DNA of 64,000 nucleotides from Epinephelus fuscoguttatus (lineage: Eukaryota > Chordata > Actinopteri > Perciformes > Serranidae), in assembly GCF_011397635.1 (NCBI RefSeq), contig NC_064767.1, forward strand, positions 1,939,001-2,003,000. The letters run 5' to 3'. Within the stretch, counting starts at the first letter, position 1, and every line of letters begins with the position of its first letter. Made by a program: the position numbers and the translations under genes. The notes beneath the pieces are model-generated. The model did not search any database, was not told where the DNA came from, and was given only the letters and a program-made list of their open reading frames with translations. Shown here piece by piece: positions 1 through 13,100 of this stretch.

Positions 1-58
1 GGACGTCTCTTAGACTGGATGGTGAAAACATTCAATCACTGCCAGGTTAGGAAACATG

Positions 59-213
59 TTAGCATGCTCCTTCCACCACCATCAAACCTCCAAAGGATCC
101 CAACTCCATGTAGGCTGCCACCTCATCCTCAGGCTGCAAAGTGTCATGGCTGGAGTCCTCCACGTCGATGACCAATGTGACCACGGGGTCAAAGGTTACA
201 CTGGTGTCACTGA
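59..213 (-). CDS. Possible terminal coding exon, unknown gene
   Basis: Read on the minus strand, a pyrimidine-rich stretch ending in TTTAAAG precedes an open frame of about 50 codons that ends in TAA at 61-59. The frame carries an acidic stretch (VIDVEDSSHDTLQPEDEVAAY) and a hydrophobic glycine-rich end, which looks more like protein than chance. There is no start codon, so it would have to be spliced from exons at higher coordinates, where a plus-strand gene sits. I do not recognise the protein. It may be a pseudogene or transposon fragment inside an intron of the neighbouring gene. Confidence 0.25.
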
Positions 214-240
214 CTTTAAAATAAAAGCAACTGCAGCTTG

Positions 241-960
241 ATAATGTGATTTAGATCTTAGAATATTACACATATACTGCACAAAGTTTATGTTCTCACC
301 TGCTGCCTGCCCACGTGTAGTTCACTTCTAGCTGTGCCCATACCTGTACATTTATGAATATACTCGGGCTGTGAAGCAATTAAAAAAATATATCTAATTA
401 TTTACATGCTCTGTGATTATTTAATCTAGATTAATCACATACATCAGTTTTTGCTGTGAAAGTATTTAAAAATCAACAGCCCTATTACAAACACATTTCT
501 ACCTGTTACACAGCTTGTTGCAGGGCACCCTGTGGGTTCCTGACCCGGTGCAGGACTCTGGAACCATTAAACATTTATACTGTATGTGGAGCCTTTTACC
601 ATAGTTTGCAGTACATGCTTACATTCACAGATATGAATAATTATTTCCAAGAAGCTTTAGATGTGAGTGCTTCTTTTAGCCTCACAAAAATACTAATAGT
701 CTAAATCTTAAAGACAAAATCAGCTCAACTAACTGGATTTTTATCTTTTTAACTAAAAGCAATGTAAAATTTTAAAATGTATTAAAAGTTGAATTTGAAA
801 TGTCGTCTTTACTAAACTCTACTAACTGAGAACCAGACTTTGTTTCTGGATGTTTATGAGTCTTGAGTTCTTTTCTTTTATGTTAACACATAAAACTTTC
901 CCACTTTTACTTTCTTTATTAATCCTTGTCCTTTCCTTTCTTCCTCCCTGCGTCCCTTTG
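241..960. other. Unique AT-rich spacer, no gene seen
   Basis: The stretch is AT-rich with short chance frames only. It is probably an intron of the gpr155-like gene that follows. A strong pyrimidine tract at about 920-995 leads into CAG at 998-1000, which would serve as a splice acceptor for the exons downstream. Confidence 0.4.
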
Positions 961-1031
961 CCTGCCCTCTTCCCCTGTCCTTGCTTCTCTACTGCTCAGT
1001 GGCTCAGGGGAGAGTGTGAGCGCCTCCACAG

Positions 1032-1625
1032 GTGAATCCTTCCTCTGATAATGACAGGTTCAGAGGAGGACTGGAGGAGGAGGAGGAGGAGGAGGGGGCT
1101 GTGAGACGCTCCCCCTCCCATCAGCCCCGGTACCTTCACTCGCATCAGGATCTTCAGGAGCAACTGAAGCACGAGCCGCATGATCTGCACCAGACTCACC
1201 AAACTCACCATCCGGCTGAACACTGCGGCCGAAGTTTGCCTCCATCCCGACCCTGGAATGAAAACCAAGCACATGTTTCTGACTGTGATATCCCAGAGGA
1301 GCAGACCCCCCAGCTCCAGTCTAACCACAACCCAGCTGGTCCTCGCCGCCTACACCAGCACGGTCTTTCCTCTAGCCCCCCCCATCTCCATCAGTCATGT
1401 GTCCAAAGTGTGTTTCGGGGCAGCGACCTGGTGGACTGGCTGCTTGAGAGAGGCCTGTGCGCCGGGCGAGCCGAGGCCCAGCTGTACGGCGTCAGGCTTC
1501 AGCAGGGAGGAGTGTTACATCACCTGACAGGTCAGCGCCGCTTCAGAGATGAACCCTCCCTGCTGTACTGCTTCACACAGGGGGCAGAGAGAGGGAGAGC
1601 GGAGCAATGGTCCCACATCATGTGA
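1032..1625 (+). CDS. gpr155: GPR155-like protein, C-terminal part with DEP domain (partial)
   Basis: The clear part is a DEP domain at about 1395-1600. It reads VFRGSDLVDWLLERGLC, then a tyrosine-glycine turn, GGVLHHLTG, FRDEPSLLYCF, and a stop at 1623-1625. GPR155 (LYCHOS) is a lysosomal membrane protein with a transporter-like part, a GPCR-like part and a C-terminal DEP domain, and it reports cholesterol to mTORC1. The DEP sequence and its C-terminal place fit that family, but other DEP proteins are not excluded. The frame stays open upstream to 1032, but that stretch (acidic run coded by GGA repeats, then histidine/glutamine-rich sequence) is not convincingly coding throughout. A pyrimidine tract with CTAG near 1373-1375 or the CAG at 1391-1393 could be the acceptor of the DEP exon. 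Earlier exons lie left of the window or were not recognised. Confidence 0.55.
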   Translation: MNPSSDNDRFRGGLEEEEEEEGAVRRSPSHQPRYLHSHQDLQEQLKHEPHDLHQTHQTHHPAEHCGRSLPPSRPWNENQAHVSDCDIPEEQTPQLQSNHNPAGPRRLHQHGLSSSPPHLHQSCVQSVFRGSDLVDWLLERGLCAGRAEAQLYGVRLQQGGVLHHLTGQRRFRDEPSLLYCFTQGAERGRAEQWSHIM

Positions 1626-1897
1626 CAGGAGAGAGGAGGCGGGGGAACAGGTTCGAGTGACAGGCGTCTGGGGCTGCTCATGGCCAGAGGTTTGAAAATG
1701 TGCGGCACCAGCTGCTGAGAGGCTTCGTTGGCAGCTCCTTGAAGAAACAAGTAGAGGGATGGGTGGGCTCAGTGAAGGCTGCACCTGATAGTTCAAAACT
1801 TCTTTCATAAAGTTGGTATTCAAACTTTAAATCAACATTCAGATGCTGTGCAGCCTCTTTTTGCATGTCTATTCATTTGAAGTGGGGCTCACATATA

Positions 1898-3990
1898 GTC
1901 AATGTGTTACCTTCAGTAGATGGCGGTCAGCACGCCCCCAGTTTGGAATAGCAGGCAGGACTCCCACCAGGGAAGCTCAGCATCACACTGCTGTGGACAG
2001 AGGGTTGACAGTGAAACGTATTTTAGCCATCCTAAAAAAAGGCCCACCTAACAAAGTCAGTATCAGTCTAAGTAGACGCCATATTGAGAACTTCATTTTC
2101 TCAACCACATTACACCGTCAGGGTTACATACCACAACACCACATGTTGCAGCTGCTCCTCTGTCCAGCCAGGATGTTGTGGACAGGGTGGTTGACACTGT
2201 CCGTTACGGCTTGCAGCTTATTCCGTGTGTGTCCCTCCACCACAGTTCCCAGTAGGTCCAGTCCCCTGCTCAGCACTGGGCTGGCCTTTAAAGAGTGTTT
2301 ATGAAACATGAGCAGAACAAATTTGTGTGTAGGAACATTTTGACAGTAGGAACATTTCGACATTCATCAACATGTTAGTAGCGTCGATCTTTTCGTAGGT
2401 ACTATAGAAATCTGCACCTGCTTCTGACTGCTCGTAGTGCTCGTGTAAAACAATGTTGCACATGAATATTGCTCGTCATTATTAGAAATTACAACATTAA
2501 AGGGATAGTGCACCCAAAAATGAAGATTCAGCCATTATCTACTCACCCATATGCCGAGGGAGGCTCAGGTGAAGTTTTAGAGTCCTCACATCACTTGCAG
2601 AGATCCAAGGGGAGAGGAGGTAGCAACACAACTCCACCTAATGGAGGCTGACGGCGCCCCAGATTCAAACGTCCAAAAACACAAATGTAAAAATGAATAA
2701 ATAAAATATGTATTATGTCATGAAGGCTATGGAATATTTCAACTTCCTGCTAAGATATATGTGACTTTTTTCAATGAAAATGCGGGGATTATGAAACCAT
2801 GTAAGCCCCGCATATTTCTCGCATTTTGCGCAGAAATCGGCAATTTATGAGGCGAAAGTGCGGCGTCTTTGAAAAAATGCGGCCCCCGCATAAATATGCG
2901 GACTTTGGCTGATTATGCGTTGAATTATGCCGTTGCGTAATTGTGTTTTTCTGAAGGGACTGATATTTCACACAGAATCTGAATCTGCACACTGCCTTTG
3001 AATCGTCCCCCTCTTGAAGTCGAATCTTTTAATCCTCTCTTTCTAAAAATCTTTATTGTATTCTTTCCATATTTCGCCCACTTGTTAACGAAATAGTTAA
3101 AGAATCTCCATTAATCGCACAATTTAAAAACTCTCACTGACTGACCGTCACCTGTGTGTATGTGTAGAAGGAGAGGGGCGGAGCTGTGGAAACATCCTGC
3201 AGTCCGACATACTATCATGTGTTTAAATAACCTATTAGACGGATAGAGAGAAAGGTGACGTGTAGAGAGCAAGCCCAAATAAGCAACTCCACTTTAGAAG
3301 CAAGCCCAAATAAGCAACTCCACTTTAGAAGCAAGCCCAAAAAACCACAACCCGCGACTACCAACATTTGTAAGCGACTTTACAAAAAAACAAGCCCAAA
3401 GTCGCGGCTAATAGCGTACCTGTGTTCACACACGAGGATGGCGCAACCAAACCAGACGTTGTTAGCTGTTTGCATGACACCGTTGCTAGGTTACCAGGGA
3501 GCAAGTGAGTGTGTTCATGCAACCAACCTTGCACAGCCCGACTCGAGGGCAACATGCTTGGCTTTCCTTGTGTTTTTTCCCCGACAGAATACAGTTACAT
3601 TATCGAACGTTACATCAAACTTTTTTTCTATCAACAACGCATAAGTGTTTATCGCAAGACGATATGTTATCGTTTTATCGCCCACCACTAGTTTCAATGA
3701 TGTGTTTTTGGACGTTTGAATCTGGGGCGCCGTCAGCCTCCATTAGGTGGAGTTGTGTTGCTACCTCCTCTCCCCTTGGATCTCTGCAAGTGATGTGAGG
3801 ACTCTAAAACTTCACCTGAGCCTCCCTCGGCATATGGGTGAGTAGATAATGGCTGAAGTTTCATTTTTGGGTGCACTATCCCTTTAAATGGTATCATGCT
3901 CCCTTATGTTCACACTGCACATGCTGAGCTTCTCTGGTGGGACTCCTGCCTGTTATTCCACCATCACCTACTGAGGCTAATACACTGACT
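1898..3990. mobile_element. Fold-back element (inverted arms) interrupted by a TTAA transposon
   Basis: The arms at about 1898-1992 and 3920-3990 are reverse complements with one gap of about 20 bases. Both contain the shared block CAGGCAGGA..TCCCACCAG followed by AAGCTCAGCAT. The interior left part (2124-2363, minus) carries a degraded reading frame that resembles the tail of a non-LTR retrotransposon protein, which is uncertain. The 1.38 kb TTAA element at 2501-3883 sits between the arms. I infer that the outer element is older and was split by the later insertion. Confidence 0.5.
2501..3883. mobile_element. Non-autonomous DNA transposon with TTAA target duplication and 185 bp inverted repeats
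   Basis: The ends are AGGGATAGTGCACCC and its complement GGGTGCACTATCCCT. They are flanked by TTAA on both sides (2497-2500 and 3884-3887). The terminal inverted repeats run from 2501 to about 2686 and from about 3700 to 3883 and are nearly identical. TTAA duplication is typical of piggyBac and Kolobok superfamilies. No transposase is visible, so the element would have moved in trans. The interior holds two exact 31 bp direct copies at about 3270-3331 and a start of a third. The inner frames are short and unrecognised. Confidence 0.8.
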
Positions 3991-3999
3991 GTGTTATTA

Positions 4000-6700
4000 G
4001 CATTATTATAATATTAGTAGTATTAGAGTCCAGAGGCCAGATGCTTAAAATAAATACCAGTTGCAAAAGGCAAACACATGGTTTTTTGTGCATTCACATA
4101 GTTTATGCATCTGGCCCCAGAGGTGGCTGCTGAGGATTGTTTCTGACTTGTGTGATCCAAATATTTCCAAACAGTCCAGAGTGTTGTAAAGTCCAAATTT
4201 AGTGAGCAAGATAGATGCGACCGTTTCCAAAACTCACAGCATGTAATTAACCAAATATTCAGCTTCAGTCTGTATCTGTTGGCGTCTAGCCGTTCAAAAG
4301 CAGCAATCTAACAGCTCCATAAACTACATGTATTCATTTCAATCACTACATTCAAACTGAGGATTCTTTTGTTTTGAGGTTGTTGATTTTTTTATGGTGA
4401 TGACGTCATAAACGATGAGGACAGTTATTCAAAGCGAAAACTTCAGTAGAAGCTTTGAATGTGAAAAAAGGCATTGGGTGCAGCCACAGTAGGAGCTGAG
4501 TTGTGGAGACAGTTAAGAGGAGGAAGAGGAGACAGGCGCCCCCTGCTGGTTCTGCTCAGACCAGGTCCCTTTTTAATGTTTTGGGTTGACACACTGTCAC
4601 TGCTCTCAACTCAGCTTTTCTTTTCTTTTGATCGTAGTTTTTGATTTTATTCACCCCGAGATGTGAAAAGTGACCTTTTTTATTTCTGTGAACCAGTGAA
4701 CTTCACATTTTCACTGTGTGAAGAACAATGAAACTTTAAAGGACCTGTCCCCACCCATCGGCCCCTCGTCCTCTAATATGGTTCCATTTATGTGACGTGT
4801 GACAGTGGTGAGAGGCCAATAAGGTAAGCATGTTTGCTCTCAGCTGACGAGCTGCAGGACTGTTCACTGAGAGCCAACGGCTCCTTCTGTTTTATGTTCA
4901 GTCATCTTCAGTCTGCTTGTTGTTACTTCACAGTTTGATATTTTGCACGTTGTGTCTTTGAACCGCTCTGGTCTCCGTTTGACTAAATGCATGACTCGGA
5001 GCAGAATGGACGTCTGCTCAGCACTGAACCTTTTGCACTGACTGAACAAGAACATTCTTCACCTTTTTTAAATTATGCAACTCACTGGATATTCGTCTCG
5101 TGTGATGATGCTGCAGATGAAGATGGTCAATTATCTTTGCTTTGTGTAATCATGTCGCTGCCGCTGTTTAAATGGACTCATTCAGCCAGAGTGGGACAGG
5201 AGCACAGCTGCCTTTAGTCTCCAGCCAAATCTGGCAGTAGTTTGGTTTAAGAATTGAGCCCAGGACATGAACTCTGTTTGTTTTGGAGACTGATCCCAAA
5301 TAAACTCCCAAAATTCAGATTCTGAAACCCCTGAAACATTTAGAAATTCAGCAGAGCCTTTTATCTGAAACACATCAGTCCGTTTCACATTTTTGTTTTA
5401 TCTCGTTCCACTTTGATACAAACTGAAACAGTCCTAAACTGGCTTTTATTCTACACAGCTGACTCTGATGAAGTCTGTCCAGACTGTAAACACTTCCTCC
5501 AGGATGTTGCAACTGCAAAAATTAACGCAAATTCAACCAATCACTGCAACTCTGACTAATCACCGTCATTTCCTGTGATTGTTTCTGGTTGTGAAGATGC
5601 AGACGTGCAACACAAACGTCTCAAGTGTAATTGTCTGTGTCCTTCTCATGAACACAATATCTTAAAAACACCTTAAGGGAACTTCTTTAAATTTGACACA
5701 AACGTCCACTTGGACTGAAGAATAAACTGATTAAAATTTTGTGGTCAAAGGTCACTGTGACCTCACAAACTGTGTTTTTGTCCATAACTCAATAATTACT
5801 TATTACTTCTGACCAATCGTGACACAAATGTCTAACAGGATAAACTAATGTATAGTAAGTAGTAATAAGACATATAACACGGGGTGGTGGTTCTAGTTCA
5901 TGAATTATGCAAAAAAAACTATTTTTACTTTACTTTGCTCCCATAATACCATTTTTTTAAAAATGCGTAAAAACATCACAACACACACTACAACCTTTTA
6001 GAAAAGCTGCCTTGAATTTGGCAGTTTACGTCCCAACTATCCCAAAAAAAATCCTGCAGAATCCTGGAGGGACTGCAGATCTTTAACCACTCCTGAGCTG
6101 TTTCCAGGTTGAGCAACCAGCAGTACCAGCCACACTACAGCAACCGTCTGCCTGTTACGTTGCTGCTGATTTATGATATTGTCACTATGAAGTTTACAGT
6201 GTGTTGGCAGGGCTGCAGGAGATGCAGGGATGGTGATATATGCACATATGAGGATGACCCCTGACCCTTCACCTGAAGCAGAACGCCCATGTGAAGGATC
6301 TTCCTGTGTTCCTCTGGATCCATCCTCCTCATCACAGACCGTCTGTGTGCATATACGTCTGTCTCTGTGCCTTCTGCCCACTGACACCACATTTAAGTTC
6401 CTGCAGTCCACATCAGGTCCTTGTGTTTACTGAGTCGAGTGCCTGCCTACTCTAATGTGAAGGTGTGTGTTTGTGTGCATGAACAAAAACGTATCCGAGT
6501 GTCTGTGTGATGTGTGTTTGTGTACAGAGAGAGGTTTTACCCTGAGGTGTGACAGTGTGTTGTTGGAACACAGGATCAGTGTCACTGTGGATGTTCTGTT
6601 TAAAGTGTGTCGCTGTAAATCAATCAGGGTCAACGACTGTGTGACCACCAGGAAGTCACTAATAAACTGTTTGCATCCACATTCCCATGAGTCTCTTTGT
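4000..6700. other. Spacer without recognisable gene
   Basis: AT-rich single-copy-looking sequence with only short chance frames. It contains a CTCF-like motif at 4534-4552, listed separately. I see no exon with convincing protein character. Confidence 0.4.
4534..4552 (-). promoter_or_regulatory. CTCF-like binding motif
   Basis: The minus strand reads CCAGCAGGGGGCGCC, a full match to the vertebrate CTCF core. It lies about 2.6 kb left of the large satellite array. Binding is inferred from the motif alone. Confidence 0.5.
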
Positions 6701-6713
6701 CAGCTCATTATAG

Positions 6714-7027
6714 CTTCACCTGCATTTGTATAGCACCTTTCTAGTCTTCCGACCACTCAAAGTGCTTTTTACACTCTGAGTCACATTCACCCATTCACAA
6801 ACATTCACACTCATTCATACACTGGTGGCCGAGGCTACCATACAAGGTGCCACCTGCTACTCAGTTTTACCACACTCACACACCGATGGAACAGCCATCA
6901 GGAGCAATTTGGGGTTCAGTATCTTGCTCAAGGATACTTCGACATGCAGACTGGAGGAGCCCGGGATCAAATCGCTGATCTTTCGATTGGTGGACGACCC
7001 ACTCTGCCTCTGAGCCACAGCTGCTTA
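6714..7027 (-). mobile_element. tRNA-derived SINE
   Basis: On the minus strand the element starts near 7027 with a tRNA-like head: box A GTGGCTCAGAGGCAGAGT and a box B-like GATTTGATCCC. The body follows (CAAGATACTGAACCCC, CAAATTGCTCC), then a tail ending GGTGCTATACAAATGCAG near 6719. This layout (pol III promoter head, body, LINE-like tail) is the standard fish SINE plan. It is diverged and stands about 100 bases left of the satellite. Confidence 0.7.
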
Positions 7028-7123
7028 GAGATGCTGAGTGATGCCGGGAGCCAAATAAATTCAACTTCATGTGTGTAGAGTTACCCAGATCTTCTACATC
7101 ACTGGACCCATACACAACATGGA

Positions 7124-10100
7124 TTGATGACGTTTTCATCACATTTTGGACGACTTACAATACTAAGACGTTTTTAGAATTTTTGACGACATGCTATACT
7201 ATGACCTTTTTTATCACATTTTGGACGACATACTATACTATGACGTTTTCGTCACATTTTGGACAACATACTATACTGTGACGTTTTCATCACATTTTGG
7301 ACGACATACTATACTATGACGTTTTCATCACATTTTGGACGACATACTATACTATGACGTTTTCGTCACATTTTTGACGACATACTATACTATGACGTTT
7401 TCGTCACATTTTGGACGACATACTATACTATGACGTTTTCGTCACATTTTGGACAACATACTATACTGTGACGTTTTCGTCACATTTTGGACGACATACT
7501 ATACTATGACGTTTTCGTCACATTTTGGACAACATACTATACTGTGACGTTTTCATCACATTTTGGACGACATACTATACTATGACGCCGTTTCGTCACA
7601 TTTGGACAACATACTATACTGTGACATTTTCATCACATTTTGGACGACATACTATACTATGACGTTTTCATCACATTTTTGACGACATGCTATACTATGA
7701 CCTTTTTTATCACATTTTGGACGACATACTATACTGTGACGTTTTCGTCACATTTTGGACGACATACTATACTGTGACGTTTTCGTCACATTTTGGACGA
7801 CATACTATACTGTGACGTTTTCGTCACATTTTGGACGACATACTATACTGTGACGTTTTCGTCACATTTTGGACAACATACTATACTGTGACGTTTTCGT
7901 CACATTTTGGACGACATACTATACTATGACGTTTTCGTCACATTTTGGACAACATACTATACTGTGACGTTTTCATCACATTTTTGACGACATGCTATAC
8001 TGTGACTTTTATAATTTTTGATGACATGCTATACTATGATCTTTTTTTCATGATTTTTGATGACTTACTATACTATGACCTTTTTATCACATTTTGACGA
8101 CATACTATACTATGACGTTTTCGTCACATTTTGGACGACATGCTATACTGTGAAGTTTTTTCATGATTTTGGACGACATACTATACTATGACGTTTTTTC
8201 ATGATCTTGGACGACATACCATACTATGACGTTTTTTCATGATCTTGGACGAATTACTATACTATGACTTTTACATCACATTTATGACGACATGATATAC
8301 TGTGACTTTTATAATTTTTGATGACATGCTATAATATGATCTTATTTTCATGATTTTTGATGACTTACTATACTATGTCGTTTTATCACATTTTGACTAC
8401 ATACTAGACTATTACCGTTTCGTCACATTTTGGACATCATACTATACTATGACGTTTTCGTCACATTTTGGACAACATACTATACTGTGACATTTTCATC
8501 ACATTTTGACGACATACTATACTATGACGCGTTTTGTCACATTTTGGACAACATACTATACTGTGACATTTTCATCACATTTTTGACATGCTATCCTATG
8601 ACCTTTTTTATCACATTTTGGACAACATACTATACTGTGACGTTTTCGTCACATTTTGGACGACATACTATACTATGACGTTTTCGTCACATTTTGGACA
8701 ACATACTATACTGTGACGTTTTCGTCACATTTTGGACGACATACTATACTATGACGTTTTCGTCACATTTTGGACAACATACTATACTATGACGTTTTCG
8801 TCACATTTTGGACAACATACTATACTGTGACATTTTCATCACATTTTGGACGACATACTATACTGTGACGTTTTCATCACATTTTGACGACATATACTAT
8901 ACTATGACGTTTTCTTCACATTTTTGACAACATAATATACTGTGACATTTTCATAACATTTTGGACGACATACTATACTATGACGTTTTCATCACATTTT
9001 GGACGACATACTATACTATGACCTTTTTTATCACATTTTGGACAACATACTATACTGTGACGTTTTCGTCACATTTTGGACGACATATTATACGATGACG
9101 GTTTCGTCACATTTTGGACCACATACTATACTCTTAATTTTTCACATTTTGGACGACATACTATACTATGACGTTTTCGTCACATTTTGGACAACATACT
9201 ATACTGTGACATTTTCATCACATTTTGGACGACATACTATACTATGACGTTTTCATCACATTTTGGACGACATACTATACTGTGACGTTTTCATCACATT
9301 TTTGACGACATGCTATACTGTGACTTTTATAATTTTTGATGACATGCTATACTATGATCTTTTTTTCATGATTTTTGATGACTTACTATACTATGACCTT
9401 TTTATCACATTTTGACGACATACTATACTATGACGTTTTCGTCACATTTTGGACGACATGCTATACTGTGAAGTTTTTTCATGATTTTGGACGACATACT
9501 ATACTATGACGTTTTCATCACATTTTGGACGACATACTATACTATGACGTTTTCGTCACATTTTGGACGACATACTATACTATGACGTTTTCGTCACATT
9601 TTGGACAACATACTATACTGTGACGTTTTCGTCACATTTTGGACGACATACTATACTATGACGTTTTCGTCACATTTTGGACAACATACTATACTGTGAC
9701 GTTTTCATCACATTTTGGACGACATACTATACTATGACGTTTTCGTCACATTTTGGACAACATACTATACTGTGACATTTTCATCACATTTTGGACGACA
9801 TACTATACTATGACGTTTTCATCACATTTTTGACGACATGCTATACTATGACCTTTTTTATCACATTTTGGACGACATACTATACTGTGACGTTTTCGTC
9901 ACATTTTGGACGACATACTATACTGTGACGTTTTCGTCACATTTTGGACTAGAGACTATACTCTTAAGTTTTCGTCACATTTTGACGACATACTATACTG
10001 TGACGTTTCGTCACATTTTGACGACATACTATACTGTGGACGTTTTATACATTTTGGACAACATACTATACTATGACCTTTTTATCACATTTTGACGACA

Positions 10101-13100
10101 TACTATACTATGACGTTTTCGTCACATTTTGGACAACATACTATACTGTGACGTTTTCATCACATTTTTGACGACATGCTATACTGTGACTTTTATAATT
10201 TTTGATGACATGCTATACTATGATCTTTTTTTCATGATTTTTGATGACTTACTATACTATGACCTTTTTATCACATTTTGACGACATACTATACTATGAC
10301 GTTTTCGTCACATTTTGGACAACATACTATACTGTGACCTTTTTTATCACATTTTTGACGACATACTATACTGTGACGTTTTCGTCACATTTTGGACAAC
10401 ATACTATACTGTGACGTTTTCGTCACATTTTGGACGACATACTATACTATGACGTTTTCGTCACATTTTGGACAACATACTATACTGTGACGTTTTCATA
10501 TATTTTGTGACGACATGCTATAATGTGACTTTTATAATTTTTGATGACATGCTATACTATGATCTTTTTCATGATTTTGATGAATTACTTTACTATGAGC
10601 TTTTTATCACATTTTGACGACATACTATACTATGACGTTTTCGTCACATTTTGGACAACATACTATACTGTGACGTTTTCATCACATTTTTGACGACATG
10701 CTATACTATGATCTTTTTTTCATGATTTTTGATGACTTACTATACTATGACCTTTTTATCACATTTTGACGACATACTATACTATGACGTTTTCGTCACA
10801 TTTTGGACAACATACTATACTGTGACGTTTTCATCACATTTTTGACGACATGCTATACTGTGACTTTTATAATAATTGATGACATGCTATACTATGATCT
10901 TTTTTTCATGATTTTTGATGACTTACTATACTATGACCTTTTTATCACATTTTGACGACATACTATACTATGACGTTTTCGTCACATTTTGGACAACATA
11001 CTATACTGTGACGTTTTCGTCACATTTTGGACGACATACTATACTGTGACGTTTTCGTCACATTTTGGACAACATACTATACTGTGACGTTTTCGTCACA
11101 TTTTGGACGACATACTATACTATGACGTTTTCGTCACATTTTGGACAACATACTATACTGTGACGTTTTCATCACATTTTTGACGACATGCTATACTGTG
11201 ACTTTTATAATTTTTGATGACATGCTATACTATGATCTTTTTTTCATGATTTTTGATGACTTACTATACTATGACCTTTTTATCACATTTTGGACTACAT
11301 ACTATACTCTGACGTTTTCGTCACATTTTGGACGACATGCTATACTCTGAAGTTTTGTGCAGATTTTGGACCACATACTATACTCTGACGCTTTTTCATG
11401 ATCTTGACGACATACCATACTATGACGTTTTTTCATGATCTTGGACGACTTACTATACTATGACTTTTTCATCACATTTTGGACGACATGCTATACTGTG
11501 ACTTTTATAATTTTTGATGACATGCTATACTATGATCTTTTTTTCATGATTTTTGATGACTTACTATACTATGTCGTTTTTATCACATTTTGGACGACAT
11601 ACTATACTATGACGTTTTCGTCACATTTTGGACATCATACTATACTATGACGCCGTCACATTTTGGACAACATACTATACTGTGACATTTTCATCACATT
11701 TTGGACGACATACTATACTATGACGTTTTCGTCACATTTTGGACAACATACTATACTGTGACATTTTCATCACATTTTTGACGACATGCTATACTATGAC
11801 CTTTTTTATCACATTTTGGACAACATACTATACTGTGATGTTTTCGTCACATTTTGGACGACATACTATACTATGACCTTTTTTATCACATTTTGGACAA
11901 CATACTATACTGTGACGTTTTCGTCACATTTTGGACGACATACTATACTATGACGTTTTCGTCACATTTTGGACAACATACTATACTATGACGTTTTCGT
12001 CACATTTTGGACAACATACTATACTGTGACATTTTCATCACATTTTGGACGACATACTATACTGTGACGTTTTCATCACATTTTGGACGACATACTATAC
12101 TATGACGTTTTCGTCACATTTTGGACAACATACTATACTGTGACATTTTCATCACATTTTGGACGACATACTATACTATGACGTTTTCATCACATTTTGG
12201 ACGACATACTATACTATGACCTTTTTTATCACATTTTGGACAACATACTATACTGTGACGTTTTCGTCACATTTTGGACGACATATTATACTATGACGTT
12301 TTCGTCACATTTTGGACAACATACTATACTGTGACGGTTTCAACACATTTTGGACGACATACTATACTATGACGTTTTAGAAACATATTGGACAACATAC
12401 TATACTGTTAAATATTCATCACATATTGGACGACATACTAAACTATGACCTTTTCATCACATTTTGGTCGACATACTATACTGTGACGTTTTTCATCACA
12501 TTTTTGACGACATGCTATACTGTGACTTTTATAATTTTTGATGACATGCTATACTATGATCTTTTTTTCATGATTTTTGATGACTTACTATACTATGACC
12601 TTTTTATCACATTTTGACGACATACTATACTATGACGTTTTCGTCACATTTTGGACGACATGCTATACTGTGAAGTTTTTTCATGATTTTGGACGACATA
12701 CTATACTATGACGTTTTCATCACATTTTGGACGACATACTATACTATGACGTTTTCGTCACATTTTTGACGACATACTATACTATGACGTTTTCGTCACA
12801 TTTTGGACGACATACTATACTATGACGTTTTCGTCACATTTTGGACAACATACTATACTGTGACGTTTTCGTCACATTTTGGACGACATACTATACTATG
12901 ACGTTTTCGTCACATTTTGGACAACATACTATACTGTGACGTTTTCATCACATTTGTACGACATACTATACTATGACGTTTTCGTCACATTTTGGACAAC
13001 ATACTATACTGTGACATTTTCATGAGATTTGTGACGACCTACTATACTATGACGTTTTCATCACCTTTTGCCGACCTGCTATACTTTGACCTTTTTTCTC

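Noticed and set aside
7001..7026. Functional tRNA gene
   Set aside because: Box A and B-like words are present, but they head a SINE body and tail and no tRNA cloverleaf can be completed.
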